A stretch of DNA of 40,794 nucleotides from Furfurilactobacillus siliginis (GCF_001437435.1 NZ_JQCB01000009.1:1-40794), one strand, 5' to 3'. Shown: positions 30,672-39,067, numbered from the stretch's first letter. A program made the numbers and translations. The notes: generated by a model not told the origin, from the letters alone.

Positions 30672-30770
30672 ATATAAACCAAACCGCTACGCCGACCTGA
30701 AACCACCTACTGGGTTAAACCCCAACCCATTCGGTCGTTTCGTGTCTTGCTCGCGGCTTCCCAGTTTATA
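30672..30770 (-). repeat. Dispersed structured element, divergent copy R3
   Basis: The centre (ACCACCTACTGGGTT...CCCAACCCA) and GCTCGCGGCTTCCCA match the other copies, but the outer arms are different: TATAAAC and GTTTATA still pair. The inner stem is ACCGC/GCGG-type in place of AGTCG/CGACT, and the central hairpin closes with T-A where others have C-G. The right arm overlaps the stop codon of the ABC gene (30766-30768). It sits 17 nt from the plsC terminator. Confidence 0.75.
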
Positions 30771-32592
30771 CTTCGCTCTCTTCTTTTAGCAACGCCTCAC
30801 GTTTATCGGCATCAACTGCGGTTTGCAAACGGTACATGTCATAATAACGCCCTCGCTGAGCTAATAGTTCATCATGCGAGCCACGTTCAACGATGCGACC
30901 TTGGTCTAACACCAGAATCTGGTCAGCGTCGCGAATTGTTGACAACCGATGTGCAATCGCAATTGTCGTACGCCCTTGCCGCAATTTCTGCAAACCATCC
31001 TGAATCAAGGCTTCAGTTTCTGTATCGATATCCGCTGTTGCCTCATCCAAAATCAACACCTTTGGATTATGCGCAACCGTCCGGGCAAAGGACAATAATT
31101 GTCGTTGTCCGCCAGAATAACTCGCACCTCGTTCCAGTACCTTAGCATGATATTTGCCAGGTAGTTGATCGATAAAGTGATCTGCTGACACAAATCTTGC
31201 CGCAGCTTCCACCTGTTCATCTGTGATGCTGTCATCAAACATGCGAATATTCGACGCAATATCGCCATAAAACATGAAGGAATCCTGTAGAACTAACCCA
31301 AAGTGGCGTCTTAATTCAGCCAAGTCATATTCACGAATGTCCCGACCATCGATTAAAATTTCACCAGAAGAAAATTCATAAAAACGCATTAATACATTAA
31401 TTGTCGACGATTTACCAGACCCTGTGTGCCCGACTAATGCTAGTGTCTGACCTGGCTTCACTGTAAATGAAACATCATGTAGCACATCATGTTTGCCATC
31501 ATAACTAAAGTTCACATGACGAAATTCAATTTCACCGCGCGTGATTTTTGCCCCGTCAACAGGCGTCTGCTGCGGCGCATATGTTTCATCATCCATGATT
31601 CGCAAAACGCGTGATCCAGCAACGACCCCATCTTGAAAATCAGACAGTGAATCCATCATGTTCGACATCGGATTATAGAAGTTGTTGAGGTATTGAATGA
31701 ACGCATAAATCGTCCCGGCTAACACAAAATGGTTCATGGCATTAATACCAAACAGCCATAAAACACCCACTTCACCCAGTGCAAACAGCAAATTAATAAT
31801 CGGCCCTAACAGCAGTGAATTCGTATGAATCATTGCCTGCCGGGTCTCGAAGTAAGCATCATTAGTTGTCGCAAATTCACGATTCATGCGGTGCTCCTGC
31901 CGAAATTCTTGAATGACAGAAATTCCGTTAATGGATTCAGCCAATTTTGCATTCAACTCACTCAGTCGCTCCCGCATCGTACGGTACACCCGACTACTAA
32001 AGTGTTGGTAATACCAAATCGCAAACATCAGGATCGGTAAAAATGCCAACACCATCCATGCCACTTGTGCGTTTGTGCGATACATCGCCACAAACGACGT
32101 AATAATCGAAAACAACGCGACGATGGCTGCGGCAAATAATGACCAGAATGTTTGAAACGACATGGTGTCATTGGTTAGCCGCGATAAAATCGACCCGGCT
32201 GGCACCTGATCGAAATAGCGCATCCCCAAAGTGTGCAATTTACGAAACAGCCTAACCCGCACGTTTTCCAACATGCGTTCGCCACCCATGGCATACAGAA
32301 ACTCCTGTCCAAACTGAAAAATCGCTTTAATGAGTGTCCCTAAAAAGTAAAAGCCAGCGAAAAATAGGACGATGCGTAGCCCAGCATTATGAACACGTAA
32401 ATACTGATCCATGTAAATCTGCATCAACCGTGGTAAACCTACGTTAATTAAACTAACCAAGAAGGCCAAAACCAAGGCCCAAATAAAATCCCATTTATAT
32501 GGTGCTGCATAAGGTAACAAACGTTTAATAACCGTGCGTTGTTCCTTGAAGGTCATACTCTTGGCCCACGCAGACTCATGTTTTTCTGCCAT
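30766..32592 (-). CDS. ABC multidrug exporter subunit, canonical ATPase half
   Basis: A 608-residue half-transporter: about six membrane helices (35-320) fused to a nucleotide-binding domain. It has Walker A GHTGSGKSS, signature YSGGQRQ (Tyr in place of the usual Leu), Walker B with catalytic Glu (LILDEATADID) and the H-loop AHRLST. It overlaps the upstream ABC gene by TAATG, so the two form a heterodimeric exporter of the LmrCD/BmrCD type that expels amphiphilic drugs or related compounds. The actual substrate is unknown. GGAGGTGG precedes the ATG. Its stop lies inside repeat R3. Confidence 0.93.
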   Translation of the reverse strand: MAEKHESAWAKSMTFKEQRTVIKRLLPYAAPYKWDFIWALVLAFLVSLINVGLPRLMQIYMDQYLRVHNAGLRIVLFFAGFYFLGTLIKAIFQFGQEFLYAMGGERMLENVRVRLFRKLHTLGMRYFDQVPAGSILSRLTNDTMSFQTFWSLFAAAIVALFSIITSFVAMYRTNAQVAWMVLAFLPILMFAIWYYQHFSSRVYRTMRERLSELNAKLAESINGISVIQEFRQEHRMNREFATTNDAYFETRQAMIHTNSLLLGPIINLLFALGEVGVLWLFGINAMNHFVLAGTIYAFIQYLNNFYNPMSNMMDSLSDFQDGVVAGSRVLRIMDDETYAPQQTPVDGAKITRGEIEFRHVNFSYDGKHDVLHDVSFTVKPGQTLALVGHTGSGKSSTINVLMRFYEFSSGEILIDGRDIREYDLAELRRHFGLVLQDSFMFYGDIASNIRMFDDSITDEQVEAAARFVSADHFIDQLPGKYHAKVLERGASYSGGQRQLLSFARTVAHNPKVLILDEATADIDTETEALIQDGLQKLRQGRTTIAIAHRLSTIRDADQILVLDQGRIVERGSHDELLAQRGRYYDMYRLQTAVDADKREALLKEESEV

Positions 32593-34361
32593 TAGTTGTT
32601 GCCACCTCCAATCGCATCAGCGAGCTGCTGCTGATCATACATTCGCTTATACCAGCCTTGCTGCGCCATCAACTGTGCATGTGTCCCCCGCTCAGTCACA
32701 ACGCCATGATCAACCACTAATATTTGATCTGCGTTCACGACCGAGCTTAACCGATGGGCAGCAATGATTGTCGTCTTACCAGCACGATTACTTCCCAAAC
32801 GTTCTAAAATTTGTGCTTCCGTTTTAGCATCAACTGCGGATAGCGCATCATCTAGAATCAAGAGTTCGGGGTCAATCACTAACGCTCGGGCAATCGCTAA
32901 CCGTTGTTTTTGACCACCAGACAACGAAACGCCTTCTTCACCGACTTCAGTTGCATACCCTTCTGGCATTTTAGCAACCTCGCTATCAAAGGCCGCTGTG
33001 TGCGCTGCTGCAGTGACGGCCGCTTGTGTCATTTCAGGATTACTAAAGGCAATGTTGTCTTTAATGGATGTCGAAAACAAGAAGCTGTCTTGTGGGACAT
33101 AGCCGATTCGGCCAACATACGCATCCAATTGATAATCGCGGATATCATGCTCGCCCATCGTGATTTGCCCATCATAATCATCAAATTGCCGCAGCAGTAG
33201 CTTGATAATTGAAGATTTACCAGCACCCACACGACCAACGATGCCTAGTGTTTGCCCAGCCTTTAGTTCAAAAGAAACGTTTTGCAGCCGCGCCGTTTGG
33301 TCACCAGGATAACTAAAGCTCGTCACGTCAAAATTGATGGGTCCCTGCGCAGGCGTTGCCAATGCATCCTGTCGTTCAATAATGCTCGATTTTTCCTGTA
33401 ACAAGAAGTTGACTCGATCATACGAGGCGTTCCCACGTTCCATCGTGTTAAACAATAGGCCGATGGCAAACATTGGCCAAACGAGCATGCCAACATAGGC
33501 GATAAACGTCACCAATTGGCCCAATGTGATAACGCCTGTTGTAACATACCGTCCACCTAAAACGATGGTCGCTACATACGACAAGCCAATGATTAAGGTA
33601 ATCAGCGGATCAAATAAGGCATCCAAGAAATTCGTGTAGCGATTGATTTTAATTGTTTCCGTTACTTGTTGCTCAAAATCAGCCTCATCCTGACGTTCTT
33701 GACCAAGCGTCTTGATGACCTTGATACCTTCGATACTCTCCTGTGCCTTATTATTTAACCGAGAAAAAGCCGCCTGCGACTCACCAAAAGCCACATGAAT
33801 CTTCGTGCCCACATAGCGTGCAACGACCGCAATCAAGGGTAGCGGCAAAACCGCTAAAATCGTTAGGCGCCAATTAACTAAAACAAACATGGCAATCAAC
33901 GTGGTGCCACCTGTAATGATGGAGTCGGCAAACTGCAGAATCCCGCCGCCGGCCACCCGTTGAATGGCTGTTAAATCATTTGTCGCATGGGCCATCAAAT
34001 CTCCTGTGCGATATCGTTGGTAAAACGCAGTGTCCATTTGCATAAAATGTTCGTATAACCGCGCCCGCAACGTTTTTTCAAGCTTGGCAGCGCCACCCCA
34101 AATGGCCGTTCGCCAGATATAGCGCGCCCCATATGCCAATAACGCGACGACAACCATGATGACCAATGCCCAGGCAAGTTTCACGGCTGTTAACGTCCGC
34201 TTGCTCATCATATCGACTAATTCCCCAATCAAACGGGGCGGTACAATTCCTAAGATAGCTGTCATAAACAGCCCAAAAAGACCACGCATATACACACGCC
34301 ACTCATCTTTAAAGTACCAGGATAATTTTCGAAAAATTGACAAAAGCTCACCGACTTTCAT
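32592..34361 (-). CDS. ABC multidrug exporter subunit, degenerate ATPase half
   Basis: A 589-residue half-transporter with N-terminal membrane domain and C-terminal ATPase. Walker A is GRVGAGKSS and the signature LSGGQKQR is canonical, but Walker B reads LILDDALSAVD, with Asp replacing the catalytic Glu. That marks the non-hydrolytic site of asymmetric heterodimers, and it fits the partner's variant signature (YSGGQ), which would complete the same site. Stop and start of the two genes overlap in TAATG. The ATG at 34361 has no clear ribosome site; the mRNA comes through the yneF terminator or from an unseen promoter. Confidence 0.92.
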   Translation of the reverse strand: MKVGELLSIFRKLSWYFKDEWRVYMRGLFGLFMTAILGIVPPRLIGELVDMMSKRTLTAVKLAWALVIMVVVALLAYGARYIWRTAIWGGAAKLEKTLRARLYEHFMQMDTAFYQRYRTGDLMAHATNDLTAIQRVAGGGILQFADSIITGGTTLIAMFVLVNWRLTILAVLPLPLIAVVARYVGTKIHVAFGESQAAFSRLNNKAQESIEGIKVIKTLGQERQDEADFEQQVTETIKINRYTNFLDALFDPLITLIIGLSYVATIVLGGRYVTTGVITLGQLVTFIAYVGMLVWPMFAIGLLFNTMERGNASYDRVNFLLQEKSSIIERQDALATPAQGPINFDVTSFSYPGDQTARLQNVSFELKAGQTLGIVGRVGAGKSSIIKLLLRQFDDYDGQITMGEHDIRDYQLDAYVGRIGYVPQDSFLFSTSIKDNIAFSNPEMTQAAVTAAAHTAAFDSEVAKMPEGYATEVGEEGVSLSGGQKQRLAIARALVIDPELLILDDALSAVDAKTEAQILERLGSNRAGKTTIIAAHRLSSVVNADQILVVDHGVVTERGTHAQLMAQQGWYKRMYDQQQLADAIGGGNN

Positions 34362-34375
34362 TATTTATGAGAATA

Positions 34376-34408
34376 CAAAAAACGGGCTGGAATGAATCCC
34401 GCCCGTTT
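34376..34408 (-). terminator. Terminator after yneF
   Basis: AAACGGGC and GCCCGTTT (34380-34387 and 34401-34408) pair around a 13-nt loop, followed by TTTTTTG on the minus strand, 16 nt past the yneF stop. Confidence 0.85.
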
Positions 34409-34423
34409 GCTAGCAATTCTAGA

Positions 34424-34648
34424 TTAACTGTTGCGTGCTTGACTTTGCATCGTTGCTAACATCTGCTTAAGCTTCTTTTCAGAAGGCTTTTGGCCCATTT
34501 GCAACATCATCGTCCGAAGCATTTCTTCAGAAATCGGAGGATTATTCTTAAGGTAGTTTTGCATGTAACGGCGAGCGAAGAAAAAGCCGCCGACAACGCC
34601 AGCCACTGCCGCTAAGATGACAATTAAAATCCACAACCCTGTTGACAT
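34424..34648 (-). CDS. YneF family membrane protein
   Basis: A 74-residue protein with one N-terminal membrane helix (LWILIVILAAVAGVVGGFFF) and a cytoplasmic tail with the family motif NPPISEEMLRTMMLQMGQKPSEKKLKQM. UPF0154 (YneF) proteins are conserved in Firmicutes, function unknown. GGAGGG precedes the ATG. It lies near lexA, as in Bacillus. Confidence 0.93.
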   Translation of the reverse strand: MSTGLWILIVILAAVAGVVGGFFFARRYMQNYLKNNPPISEEMLRTMMLQMGQKPSEKKLKQMLATMQSQARNS

Positions 34649-34761
34649 CGAAAGACCCTCCTTTACGGTTTATTAATTACATTATCTTATATTACACAAC
34701 ATCACTGGGCTTGAAAACCCTTTACTAAAATAAAAATCCCCAAATAATAGCGTGATCTTGC

Positions 34762-35001
34762 TTAATCGTCTCTTAATCCTTTTTTACGTTGAACTTCCCG
34801 TACCTTTTCAGGCGTAACTTCTTTACCCTCTTTGTCGAACACTTGCATCATCTCAACTTGAGATTTGAAAGCTTTACGGAAATTCGCTAAAAACTCTGCA
34901 CGTAGTTTCTTTTGTTCAGCTTGTTCAGCCTCTGTTAAACCGGTCTCTTTTTGTTTATGCGCCAACTCATTGATCCGAGCGCGCAACTTTTCTGCATCCA
35001 T
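34762..35001 (-). CDS. DUF896 family protein (YnzC-like)
   Basis: A 79-residue helical, highly charged protein with ARINELAHKQKETGLTEAEQAEQKKLRAEFL and FDKEGKEVTPEKVREVQRKKG, matching the DUF896/YnzC family. Its role is unknown; in Bacillus ynzC belongs to the SOS-induced operon divergent from lexA. The same divergent layout is seen here. A TATACT box at 35036-35041 (minus strand) is a likely -10. Confidence 0.9.
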   Translation of the reverse strand: MDAEKLRARINELAHKQKETGLTEAEQAEQKKLRAEFLANFRKAFKSQVEMMQVFDKEGKEVTPEKVREVQRKKGLRDD

Positions 35002-35080
35002 AACTAATCACTTCCCATTAAGAACTTCGGTGATTAGTATACAGGACTTTTCAAAAAAAGAGAACAAATTGGTTCAAACG

Positions 35081-35094
35081 CGAACATTTGTTTG
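35081..35094 (+). promoter_or_regulatory. SOS box (LexA operator)
   Basis: CGAACATTTGTTTG matches the Gram-positive LexA site CGAAC-N4-GTTCG with one mismatch. It overlaps the -35 of lexA, giving autorepression, and is 80 bp upstream of the divergent DUF896 gene. Confidence 0.9.
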
Positions 35095-35120
35095 ACCGAG
35101 GCGCTCACTTGTGCTAAATT
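35092..35120 (+). promoter_or_regulatory. Promoter of lexA
   Basis: TTGACC (35092-35097), 17 nt, TAAATT (35115-35120). The -35 overlaps the SOS box. Confidence 0.85.
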
Positions 35121-35209
35121 TTAAGTATTAAAGCTGTGCTGCACAAGGAAAGTAACCGGTTTTACAGACAGCGACTTACTGAACAAATAATTAATGAGGT
35201 GGACAAGGC

Positions 35210-35839
35210 ATGTCGAGAAGCTCAGAAAGTAAACAAATGGCCGTTTTACGGTTCATTCATGAACGTGTTAATGAAAAAGGTTATCCGCCGACCGTCCGTG
35301 AAATCGGAGAAGCCGTTGACCTGTCATCAACTTCAACGGTCCATGGGCACATCGATCGCTTACAGAAGAAAGGCTTATTGGTGAAGGACCCTACTAAGCC
35401 ACGTGCCATTGAATTAACAGATGCTGGTTTGGAAATGCTGGGCGTTTCCACAACGCCAAACGAGATTCCGTTGCTTGGGGTCGTTGCTGCCGGTGAACCC
35501 ATCTTAGCTGTTCAAGATGCTACCGACTACTTCCCCATTCCGCCAGAGCTAACCGAATATGATGGTGACCTATTCATGCTAACCATTCGTGGTGAAAGTA
35601 TGATCAACATGGGGATCTTAACTGGTGACCGAGTCATCGTACGCCGTCAACAAAATGCTGACAACGGCGACATTGTAATCGCGATGACGGATGAAAATGA
35701 AGCCACGTGTAAGCGATTCTTCAAGGAATCAGATCACTTCAGACTACAGCCTGAAAATGACACGATGGCCCCAATTATCTTGAACCAGGTAACCATTCTT
35801 GGTAAAGTCGTTGGGTTATATCGCGATTCAATCTACTAA
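35210..35839 (+). CDS. lexA: SOS response repressor LexA
   Basis: LexA represses DNA-damage genes and cuts itself when RecA filaments form. The 209 residues have an N-terminal winged helix (about 1-70, [24 protein letters not shown]) and a C-terminal S24 peptidase domain. The self-cleavage bond is Ala94-Gly95 in VVAAGEP, the nucleophile Ser130 in [10 protein letters not shown] and the general base Lys168 in EATCKRFF, all present. It is a single-gene unit with its own SOS-controlled promoter and a strong terminator. Confidence 0.98.
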   Translation: MSRSSESKQMAVLRFIHERVNEKGYPPTVREIGEAVDLSSTSTVHGHIDRLQKKGLLVKDPTKPRAIELTDAGLEMLGVSTTPNEIPLLGVVAAGEPILAVQDATDYFPIPPELTEYDGDLFMLTIRGESMINMGILTGDRVIVRRQQNADNGDIVIAMTDENEATCKRFFKESDHFRLQPENDTMAPIILNQVTILGKVVGLYRDSIY

Positions 35840-35853
35840 AACAGTCAAAACTT

Positions 35854-35896
35854 AAGGGGCGTACGAACAAATAAATTTGTTCGTACGCCCCTTTTA
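35854..35896. terminator. Bidirectional terminator after lexA
   Basis: A perfect 18-bp stem (35854-35871 and 35876-35893) with a TAAA loop, 14 nt past lexA, followed by TTTT. It separates lexA from repeat R4 and the convergent deoxyribosyltransferase gene. Confidence 0.92.
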
Positions 35897-35922
35897 GATT
35901 TACAAATATAAATAGCGAAAAC

Positions 35923-36032
35923 GTGGGACAAAAGTCAAGTTGCTGTGCAGAGGACGAACCACCTACCGGATTGAAGACCAATCCGTACGATTGTTCTAGA
36001 TCGTGCTCACGACTTCCCGACTTTTGCCCCAC
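35923..36032 (-). repeat. Dispersed structured element, copy R4
   Basis: Best-formed complete copy. The ends GTGGGACAAAAGTC and GACTTTTGCCCCAC pair over 14 positions with one G-U. The inner AAGTTG/CGACTT stem has one mismatch, and the central hairpin is CGGATTG...CAATCCG, a paired change from GGGTT/AACCC in R1 and R2. It lies 20 nt past the stop of the minus-strand deoxyribosyltransferase gene and 26 nt from the lexA terminator. Confidence 0.9.
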
Positions 36033-36052
36033 TCTCTGTAGATTTTTGCTTT

Positions 36053-36493
36053 TTACTGCACTTCACCAGGATATGGCAAAGCAGGTAGCTCGTTAAAATC
36101 AAAGTCGGCAATCTCTTCTGCCTTCGTTGTGAAAGTAACGGCCCCTTTTGCTAACATCAAGTTTACCAAACTGTCCTTCTCATGTAACAACACGATTGGT
36201 TTCTTCAATGCAGCCGCATATCCGATTTCAAAGGCGGTACCACTATCCACTGAATCCTCAGTAAAGTCTGCTACCGCCACAATCACATCGGCAGCAGTCA
36301 ATTCTGCCAAATCATGTTCATAAGCGGTCGTTTGCCATTCAGGACTACCAAATGTCAATTCAGGAAATTGGGATGTCCGGGGACTAAAGACATTGCCGAC
36401 GGTTTTGTTGTCTGCCAACGCCTTTTCTACGCGCTTCACACGGTCTAATTGGTCCTCATCAAAAAATGGGCTTGCTAAGTAAATCGATTTCAC
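36053..36493 (-). CDS. Nucleoside 2-deoxyribosyltransferase family protein
   Basis: These enzymes swap bases between deoxyribonucleosides and are typical of lactobacilli. The 146-residue protein has the fold's segments: IYLASPFFDEDQLDRV at the N-terminus, YEHDLAELTAADVIVAVADF, and DSGTAFEIGYAAALKKPIVLL, whose Glu is the usual nucleophile position. Exact substrate preference (PTD or NDT type) cannot be decided. Start is GTG with GGAGG 9 nt upstream. It is convergent with lexA. Confidence 0.87.
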   Translation of the reverse strand: MKSIYLASPFFDEDQLDRVKRVEKALADNKTVGNVFSPRTSQFPELTFGSPEWQTTAYEHDLAELTAADVIVAVADFTEDSVDSGTAFEIGYAAALKKPIVLLHEKDSLVNLMLAKGAVTFTTKAEEIADFDFNELPALPYPGEVQ

Positions 36494-36568
36494 GGGTGGT
36501 GACCTCCTTCATGTAGTACCTCAAGTATAGCCCACCACAAAATTCACAGCCACAGAATCTTTCACTTA

Positions 36569-36814
36569 TTAACGAACTTCCCGATTATTCTGAACGTTGA
36601 TTTTAATCATTCGTAGCGGACTAATCTGTTGTGTACTGACCGCAACCTGACCGCCGAGCACATCGACCATGTAACGATCGACAGGATCAAAATTAATGAT
36701 TTGTACGATCAATCGTTGGTGTAACCGTTCTAAGACTTTGCCTAAAAAAGGCTTCTGTAAATCGTCACACTGCTGACAGCGAATAATAGCACCTGGTATT
36801 ACCTCTTTTTCCAT
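36569..36814 (-). CDS. Small conserved protein, possibly DUF2187-like
   Basis: An 81-residue cytoplasmic protein I only partly recognise. The pattern PGAIIRC...PFLGKVLERLHQRLIVQIINFDPVDRY suggests a small beta-barrel (KOW/SH3-like) of the DUF2187/YkvS kind; this is tentative. It has two Cys in CQQC near residue 13-16, which could bind a metal or be chance. AAGGAGG lies before the ATG. It is probably a single-gene unit. Confidence 0.75.
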   Translation of the reverse strand: MEKEVIPGAIIRCQQCDDLQKPFLGKVLERLHQRLIVQIINFDPVDRYMVDVLGGQVAVSTQQISPLRMIKINVQNNREVR

Positions 36815-37004
36815 GGTCGGTTCCTCCTTGGTCTCGTTATGTACAACATTTTTAATGTACCAATATCGTAACGCACACCTTTTTCAAAATCAATATAAAA
36901 GCTTATAATAACTATTTGAATTTCATTATGGATAAATGATGTCACTTTTTCCGATGGCACGACCATGGTACACTGATAGCTAAACACAGCTAAGGAGAAC
37001 GTTC

Positions 37005-37649
37005 ATGATTTTCATTGCAGTCTTTGGTGGTATCGCACTTATCTTAGCCATCTTCTATTTAATTAATTCGATTCAAAACTATGGCACTTGGAAATTGGCA
37101 GGCTTGCTATTAATTGTCTTTGCCCTTCTAACCGGCTACGCTGTCACCAACTTGATTCAACACCCCACACGACCACAAAACACTAAACAACCACGTGCGC
37201 CTAAACATGGCACCAAAGAAAGTGCGGCAGAACAATCCTCACTAGCTAAAGCAGCTTCTGAATTCAATCCAAACGCAGGTGCCATTAACGGACAAACTGC
37301 TTCTGAACAAAAAGTCGCACGCGCAAATGCTGAGTCAGAAATGACGAAGCAGCTTTCCAGCTCTTTTGAAAATTTGGGCACCATCTCTTTTGATGCTGAT
37401 ACAAAAACTTACACGGTACATCCGACCAACTCAGATACAGTTAAAGCGTTGACGCAACTCGAGCAGACACCGGAAGATGCCAAAGAGGCTCATTGGTCAA
37501 CTCTGGCAGACAACTTACAAAAATCCTCGAAGAATATCAGCCAATCTTTGAAGGCCGACTACACCATCGCCCTGTTAAGTCCTGATCAAGACGGTAAGGT
37601 TCTGTTTAGCGCAACAAACGGCAATGTAACCACCGATTTCACAAAGTAA
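37005..37649 (+). CDS. Membrane-anchored protein of unknown function
   Basis: A 214-residue protein with two N-terminal membrane helices (about 1-22 and 28-52) and then a Lys/Ala/Ser/Thr-rich linker followed by a globular part (about 105-214) that probably faces outside or sits at the membrane. It has no cysteine or recognisable enzyme motif. AAGGAGA precedes the ATG, with TACACT about 35 nt before as a possible -10. It lies between the divergent 81-residue gene and the convergent MarR gene. I cannot assign a family. Confidence 0.75.
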   Translation: MIFIAVFGGIALILAIFYLINSIQNYGTWKLAGLLLIVFALLTGYAVTNLIQHPTRPQNTKQPRAPKHGTKESAAEQSSLAKAASEFNPNAGAINGQTASEQKVARANAESEMTKQLSSSFENLGTISFDADTKTYTVHPTNSDTVKALTQLEQTPEDAKEAHWSTLADNLQKSSKNISQSLKADYTIALLSPDQDGKVLFSATNGNVTTDFTK

Positions 37650-37668
37650 TTAACTTAATTTGAACTTT

Positions 37669-37713
37669 AATAAGGGTTCGAGACAAGCGCGCTGCTTGTT
37701 TCGAACCCTTATT
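37669..37713. terminator. Bidirectional terminator between the membrane protein and marR
   Basis: AATAAGGGTTCGAGACAAGC and its near-complement (one G-U) form a 20-bp stem with a 5-nt loop. It is shared by the convergent 214-residue gene and the SDR-MarR operon. Confidence 0.88.
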
Positions 37714-37775
37714 ATGTTGTCGCGTTTATGAATTCTGCCGTGCAGATGACAAGCGACACTTAGATGCCACTCGGT

Positions 37776-38198
37776 TTATTTCTGCAATTGGCTGGTTGCT
37801 GCAACTAACCCAGACGTTAATGCTTTGGAAACCGTTGCTCCTAACAATTGTTGACTGTGAGCGGAATAAGTCGTTAAACATTCGTTGGCCAGTTTTAGCA
37901 TGTCCGCGCTCCCCGCCGCCAAACGGATCCGATTTTTATGACTCACCTGATCAATTTCAATCAGCTGCTGCTTAGCCAATTTATCTAACATACGCATCAA
38001 ACTAGAACGTTCATATCCTAATAAATCTACCAGGTCGTTGATCGAAAGTTCGTCGTAATCCTCTAACGTCAATAAAATATACGCATACGCGGCCGGCATA
38101 CCAGTCGGTTTGAAATCCTGGTTAGCAATACGGGTAATCTCCCGTGTATACTTTGCCGCCGTAAAATACGAGCAATCTGTATAAAACGTATGTGCCAT
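37776..38198 (-). CDS. MarR-family transcriptional regulator
   Basis: A 140-residue MarR/winged-helix regulator: LSINDLVDLLGYERSSLMRMLDKLAKQQLIEIDQ is the helix-turn-helix and NRIRLAAGSADML the wing region. Such dimers usually repress their own operon and release DNA on binding a small ligand or oxidation; a Cys lies near the N-terminus (TDCSYF). The ATG at 38198 is 7 nt after AGGAGG, which overlaps the SDR stop codon, so the gene is coupled to the SDR gene. Its likely target is the dyad upstream of the SDR. Confidence 0.9.
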   Translation of the reverse strand: MAHTFYTDCSYFTAAKYTREITRIANQDFKPTGMPAAYAYILLTLEDYDELSINDLVDLLGYERSSLMRMLDKLAKQQLIEIDQVSHKNRIRLAAGSADMLKLANECLTTYSAHSQQLLGATVSKALTSGLVAATSQLQK

Positions 38199-38209
38199 TT
38201 TCATGCCTC

Positions 38210-38923
38210 CTATAACGTCGGGTGCAAGATAATTTCGTTGATATCAACGTTATTTGGCTGGTTAATCGCGTACAATACTGCAGCAGCCACATCATCTGGC
38301 GATAACCGTTGTGTATCTTTGAACGGTTCAGAATCACTTTCGTTGAAGAAATTTGTGTCGGTGAAGGCTGGTGAAACCATCATCGATCTGATGTGATTGC
38401 TTGCCTCTTCCAGTCGAAGTCCCGTCATGATTGCTTGAATGGCAAATTTTGTTGCTGAATAAACCGCATTATTCTGACCAACCTGATGCCCTGCAGTTGA
38501 ATCAGTGGTGATGATTTGGCCGTAACCTTGCTGATGCATAATGGGCAACACTGCCTCGATGCCATATAGAACACCCTTCACGTTAATATCGATCATCGTA
38601 TCCCAGTCTGTCGAATGCGTCTCTGCTAACCGACCAAACTTCATGATACCGGCATTATTATCCAGCACGTCGATCTGGCCAAATGTGGCACTCGTTGCGG
38701 CTATTAGTTTGGCCACCGATTGTTTGTCGCTAACATCTGTGACTTGATAAGCGACTTCACCAGTAAATGAGTCGGTCAGATCATGTGCCAATTTCTGTAA
38801 CGCTGCTTCGTGGCGGGCAGCAAGCATCACCGAATGCCCTTGCTTAACCGCTGCAATCGCTGTTGCTTTGCCAATGCCACTAGTAGCTCCGGTGATAATA
38901 ATTGTTTTAGATGTTTTGTTCAT
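38210..38923 (-). CDS. Short-chain dehydrogenase/reductase
   Basis: A classical SDR of 237 residues, NAD(P)-dependent. Seen: IIITGATSGIGKA (TGxxxGIG cofactor loop, about 9-21), NNAG (about 90), a Ser in the DSTAGH segment and the catalytic YSATKFA (YxxxK, about 150-154). The Arg after AA in the second strand (MLAARHEAAL) favours NADP. The substrate is unknown. ATG at 38923 has AGAAGG 8 nt upstream; 13 extra upstream codons of the open frame overlap the operator and are rejected. Operon with marR. Confidence 0.92.
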   Translation of the reverse strand: MNKTSKTIIITGATSGIGKATAIAAVKQGHSVMLAARHEAALQKLAHDLTDSFTGEVAYQVTDVSDKQSVAKLIAATSATFGQIDVLDNNAGIMKFGRLAETHSTDWDTMIDINVKGVLYGIEAVLPIMHQQGYGQIITTDSTAGHQVGQNNAVYSATKFAIQAIMTGLRLEEASNHIRSMMVSPAFTDTNFFNESDSEPFKDTQRLSPDDVAAAVLYAINQPNNVDINEIILHPTL

Positions 38924-38947
38924 CACTAATACCTTCTTTTTGTGTGT

Positions 38948-38983
38948 ATGTACACAGTACACCTAAATATAAGCAACCGTCAA
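38948..38983 (-). promoter_or_regulatory. SDR-marR promoter with operator-like dyad
   Basis: Minus strand: TTGACG (38978-38983), about 18 nt, then TACTGT as a weak -10. Over this -10 lies GTGTAC-TGT-GTACAT (38948-38962), a 6-bp inverted repeat with one mismatch and 3-nt centre. A repressor there would block the promoter; the adjacent MarR protein is the natural candidate. The -35 overlaps the T run of the mvaS terminator. Confidence 0.6.
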
Positions 38984-39030
38984 AAAAGAAGCGTGTTTGA
39001 GACATCAGTCATCTCTCAAACACGCTTCTT
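38982..39030 (-). terminator. Intrinsic terminator after mvaS
   Basis: A perfect 17-bp stem (38986-39002 and 39014-39030) with an 11-nt loop is followed by TTTTTTG on the minus strand, 38 nt past mvaS. Confidence 0.92.
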
Positions 39031-39067
39031 GATTTAAAGATTTAACTAGTGAACAAGTGAGCCAAAA

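Noticed and set aside
35061-35077. Second LexA site, GAAC-6 nt-GTTC
   Set aside because: The half-sites are 6 nt apart, while the Gram-positive SOS box needs 4.
36799-36987. Minus-strand open frame of 62 codons before the 81-residue gene
   Set aside because: It overlaps the 81-residue gene's ribosome site and start and has no good start or recognisable content; it looks like spacer.
37735-37760. Possible sixth repeat copy (TGCCGTGCAGATGACAAGCGAC)
   Set aside because: Only a few short words resemble the family and no stem can be formed.
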